From Firm-13 sp964617375 (GTDB lineage Bacteria > Bacillota > Clostridia > Saccharofermentanales > Saccharofermentanaceae): 64,000 nt of DNA. The notes below the pieces were generated by a model. That model saw nothing but the letters and a program-made list of their open reading frames with translations, was not told the DNA's origin and searched no databases. The stretch covers positions 1 to 64,000 of the forward strand of contig CAZTXQ010000004.1 of the NCBI GenBank assembly GCA_964617375.1, read 5' to 3'. Made by a program: the position numbers and the translations under genes. This document shows, one piece after another, positions 62,210 through 64,000 of the stretch; positions within the stretch are counted from its first letter, which is position 1, and the number at the start of each line of letters is the position of its first letter.

Positions 62210-63364
62210 TTACTTTTCGGATTTGTTTACTATATTCGTCATCGCGGGTCTTTTCGACCGGGACAGAAAGAAGAAGGCCAGCAGGACAGAAAAAAGACCG
62301 CTGCTGATTTTCGCGATCAGAAAAGGCCCGACTGCCGACGGGGCGACGCTTGCGACATAGGCAAACTGTCCGCCCAGAACAAAGGCTGAGCTTACGGCAA
62401 GAGAGGAACAGAGAAGCTTGCCCTTCCCGTCCATTTCCTTAAGCTTTCCCCAGACCAGAATATTCGATGCCAGATTCCCGATCACAGCAGACAGAGTGTT
62501 TGCGGACATCATGTCTTCGGACATCCTGTCTTCGGACATCCTGTCCGAGGGAAGGCGCGTCTGTTTCTTACTTCTGCGCCGTATCAACTTGATAAGCCGG
62601 CTTAAGATCTCGGTCATAGGATACGCTCCTCCCAGGATCAGCGCAATTTTTCCGACAATAAAGACGGTGTCTTGAAACGGCACCATATCCGGTATGATCT
62701 TGATGCCCAGGAGCACATAAAGCGCCTGCAGGATAAGTCCGGCTATGCTGAGCGCCATAATGAATTTGCCGAAAATGAAAAATGCCCTGAGCGTCTGCTC
62801 CGGAAACCGAAGCAGGCCAAGGGATACGATTAGTACCATAACGAAAAGGGGAAGCATGTTCAAAAGGAGAGAAATCGCTCCGATCCCCATGAAGAGTCCC
62901 GCTATGAACGCGCCGGGTACAATAGCGACCGTGCCGATCAGAATCCCTTTGGCAAGATCCTTATGATCTTCCCTGGAGACCATGGAGAGGGCGACCGGAA
63001 TGCTGAAGCTAACGGCCGCACCGAGTTGAGAAGCAATGATGATGCCCGAAAAAAGGCCGATTCCGGCCGTTTTCGCGATCCCCGACGAAATCGGGAAGCC
63101 GCCCATGTCGACCGGGAAAATCATTGCGGGGAGGATCGACGGGTCAATCGGCAGTATCGTTGAAAGGCTTACTGCGGCGGGGCTGATCAACGAGAGAATG
63201 GTTGGGGACAGCGAATAGATACCGACCATTCCGAGAGCCAGAGGGCCCATCGTCTTAATGCCTTCTTCAAATTTTCCGCCAAGCTTCAGCGGACTTCCGA
63301 TAAGGTAGTCAACCCCGCCGGCCAATAGAAAAACGCACATTACAATCAGAATCGCCTTGTCCAT
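62210..63364 (-). CDS. EutH-like ethanolamine transporter
   Basis: 384 residues, GAGGCATGTGGA before the ATG. About ten membrane helices; FPVDMGGFPISSG and PGAFIAGLFMGIG plus GKIALILGGAYPM match EutH. A hydrophilic loop at about 270-290 contains a tandem repeat (SDRMSEDRMSEDMMS). No other eut gene is in view, so import of ethanolamine or a related alcohol amine is only a family inference. Confidence 0.85.
   Translation of the reverse strand: MDKAILIVMCVFLLAGGVDYLIGSPLKLGGKFEEGIKTMGPLALGMVGIYSLSPTILSLISPAAVSLSTILPIDPSILPAMIFPVDMGGFPISSGIAKTAGIGLFSGIIIASQLGAAVSFSIPVALSMVSREDHKDLAKGILIGTVAIVPGAFIAGLFMGIGAISLLLNMLPLFVMVLIVSLGLLRFPEQTLRAFFIFGKFIMALSIAGLILQALYVLLGIKIIPDMVPFQDTVFIVGKIALILGGAYPMTEILSRLIKLIRRRSKKQTRLPSDRMSEDRMSEDMMSANTLSAVIGNLASNILVWGKLKEMDGKGKLLCSSLAVSSAFVLGGQFAYVASVAPSAVGPFLIAKISSGLFSVLLAFFFLSRSKRPAMTNIVNKSEK
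62504..62548. repeat. Three 15-bp in-frame tandem repeats in the eutH-like gene
   Basis: Units GGACATCATGTCTTC, GGACATCCTGTCTTC and GGACATCCTGTCCGA encode the R/M-MSED repeat of a cytoplasmic loop. Fifteen bases keep the frame, so copy number could vary without breaking the gene. Confidence 0.75.
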
Positions 63365-63382
63365 TCCACATGCCTCTAACCT

Positions 63383-64000
63383 TTAGAACGTTCTGTAAGA
63401 CTTAAGAATTTGCTTGTCATCGGCCCGGCCCATGCCGTCGCGGTCATTTCGGGCGGAACGGCTGTTGCCCGGCTGGGTCTTCACGCGGGAATCACGGTTT
63501 CCCGAAGCCGAAGGACGGTTCCGGGAATCTGCGGGACGAGATGCCGGAGCGCGGTTCTGCGTAACCGGCGTATGTCTTTCGGATACGCTCGGACGCGGTG
63601 CCGGTGTACGCTTTTGAGCGGCCGGCGTACGGTTCTGAGCGGCCGGAGTACGGCTTTCAGAAACGGCCGGGCGCGCTGCCGGTGTACGGCTTTGAGACGC
63701 CGGCGTACGGTTTTCCCTTACAGGAGAACTATCCCGTCTTCCTCTAACCGTTTTCTTGCTGGACTCATCAATACTTTCGTCAAGCGGATACGGATGTCCT
63801 TCGACGACGGGAACCATTTTCCCGATCAACTTCTGAATATCTCTGAGGAGAAGCTTCTCCTCTTTGTCGCAGAACGAAATGGCGGTTCCGCCGAGTCCAG
63901 CACGTCCCGTACGGCCGATTCTGTGTACATATGTCTCGGGTACCTCGGGCAAGTCGAACAGAATTACGTGCGACAGTTCGTCGATGTCGATACCGCGGGC
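63383..64000 (-). CDS. DEAD-box RNA helicase, C-terminal part (left half missing)
   Basis: Open to the window edge: ARGIDIDELSHVILFDLPEVPETYVHRIGRTGRAG is the helicase C-terminal motif V-VI region, with the arginine finger in HRIGRTGRAG. The N-terminal helicase core is beyond 64000. After the core comes a low-complexity basic tail with about seven copies of a 10-residue (S/N/K)RTPA(A/S) unit, then R/S/D/N-rich residues ending ILKSYRTF. Such tails bind RNA in RhlE/CshA-type helicases of ribosome biogenesis and cold response. Confidence 0.9.
   Translation of the reverse strand, partial: ARGIDIDELSHVILFDLPEVPETYVHRIGRTGRAGLGGTAISFCDKEEKLLLRDIQKLIGKMVPVVEGHPYPLDESIDESSKKTVRGRRDSSPVRENRTPASQSRTPAARPAVSESRTPAAQNRTPAAQKRTPAPRPSVSERHTPVTQNRAPASRPADSRNRPSASGNRDSRVKTQPGNSRSARNDRDGMGRADDKQILKSYRTF

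Noticed and set aside
1..64000. tRNA, rRNA, IS elements, CRISPR arrays or an origin
   Set aside because: I saw no cloverleaf, transposase, short regularly spaced repeat array or DnaA-box cluster by eye; a tRNAscan/ISfinder run would settle it.

Overview
The window looks like a contig from an uncultured Gram-positive Clostridia-type bacterium, probably a metagenome assembly. Evidence: strong GGAGG ribosome binding sites, a FtsX/MacB-type exporter with LytTR + DUF3021 regulators, an AraR-type GntR/LacI repressor, the YqeB/YqeC/DUF3343/YedF/SelD selenium set, C_GCAxxG_C_C and CarD proteins, and a c-di-GMP-I riboswitch. A run of 100 N at 33289-33388 is flanked by identical 55-bp ends and looks like an assembly join, not biology.

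Layout. 1-6.2 kb: start of a secreted CBM2-like protein (leaves the left edge), a YczE/YitT membrane protein, then an ABC exporter (permease + ATPase) followed by a LytTR regulator and a DUF3021 protein, closed by a bidirectional terminator. 6.2-16.2 kb: an L-arabinose locus on the minus strand: araR and an AraC-type regulator, a four-gene YtfQRT-YjfF-type sugar ABC transporter, an FGGY kinase with odd features, and araA. Two palindromes resembling AraR boxes lie upstream of the transporter; araD is not here. 16.3-28.7 kb: a probable biosynthetic cluster on the minus strand: acyl/AMP ligase, carrier protein, phosphopantetheinyl transferase, ABC ATPase, a 1,085-aa FtsX permease with a long coiled coil, and two tandem free-standing condensation-domain proteins, driven by a consensus promoter at 28.7 kb and ended by a terminator at 19.0 kb; a paralogous ligase, an AlkD-like protein and a VOC mini-protein follow. 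28.8-38.2 kb: divergent selenium (selD-yedF-yqeB-cysteine desulfurase-DUF3343-yqeC-xdhC) and molybdenum cofactor (moaA-moaC-MOSC-moeA-like-mogA) operons, together the maturation kit for a selenium-dependent molybdenum hydroxylase whose structural genes are outside. 38.3-40.5 kb: CarD, a damaged flavin reductase gene, a C_GCAxxG_C_C protein and a small metallopeptidase.

40.4-51.6 kb: a second biosynthetic operon: Sfp-type phosphopantetheinyl transferase, a two-module NRPS (C-A-T-C-A-T-TE), a 7TM-PAS histidine kinase and a REC-GAF-HD-GYP response regulator. The adenylation pockets read as Ser then Thr, and the thioesterase has Cys instead of Ser in its GxSxG site. A Cys-thioesterase releasing a terminal Thr suggests a beta-lactone (obafluorin-like logic), and the adjacent sensor pair suggests the product or its target may be sensed. 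This is the most interesting system in the window.

51.7-64 kb: a membrane-anchored Ser/Thr-rich protein, a c-di-GMP-I riboswitch in front of a 969-aa repeat surface protein, a Maf protein with an unusual N-terminal extension, a membrane protein, a zinc ribbon protein, a dCache-like GGDEF diguanylate cyclase, an M24 aminopeptidase P, an EutH-like transporter and the C-terminal part of a DEAD-box helicase. The HD-GYP protein, the cyclase and the riboswitch place synthesis, breakdown and sensing of c-di-GMP within 20 kb.
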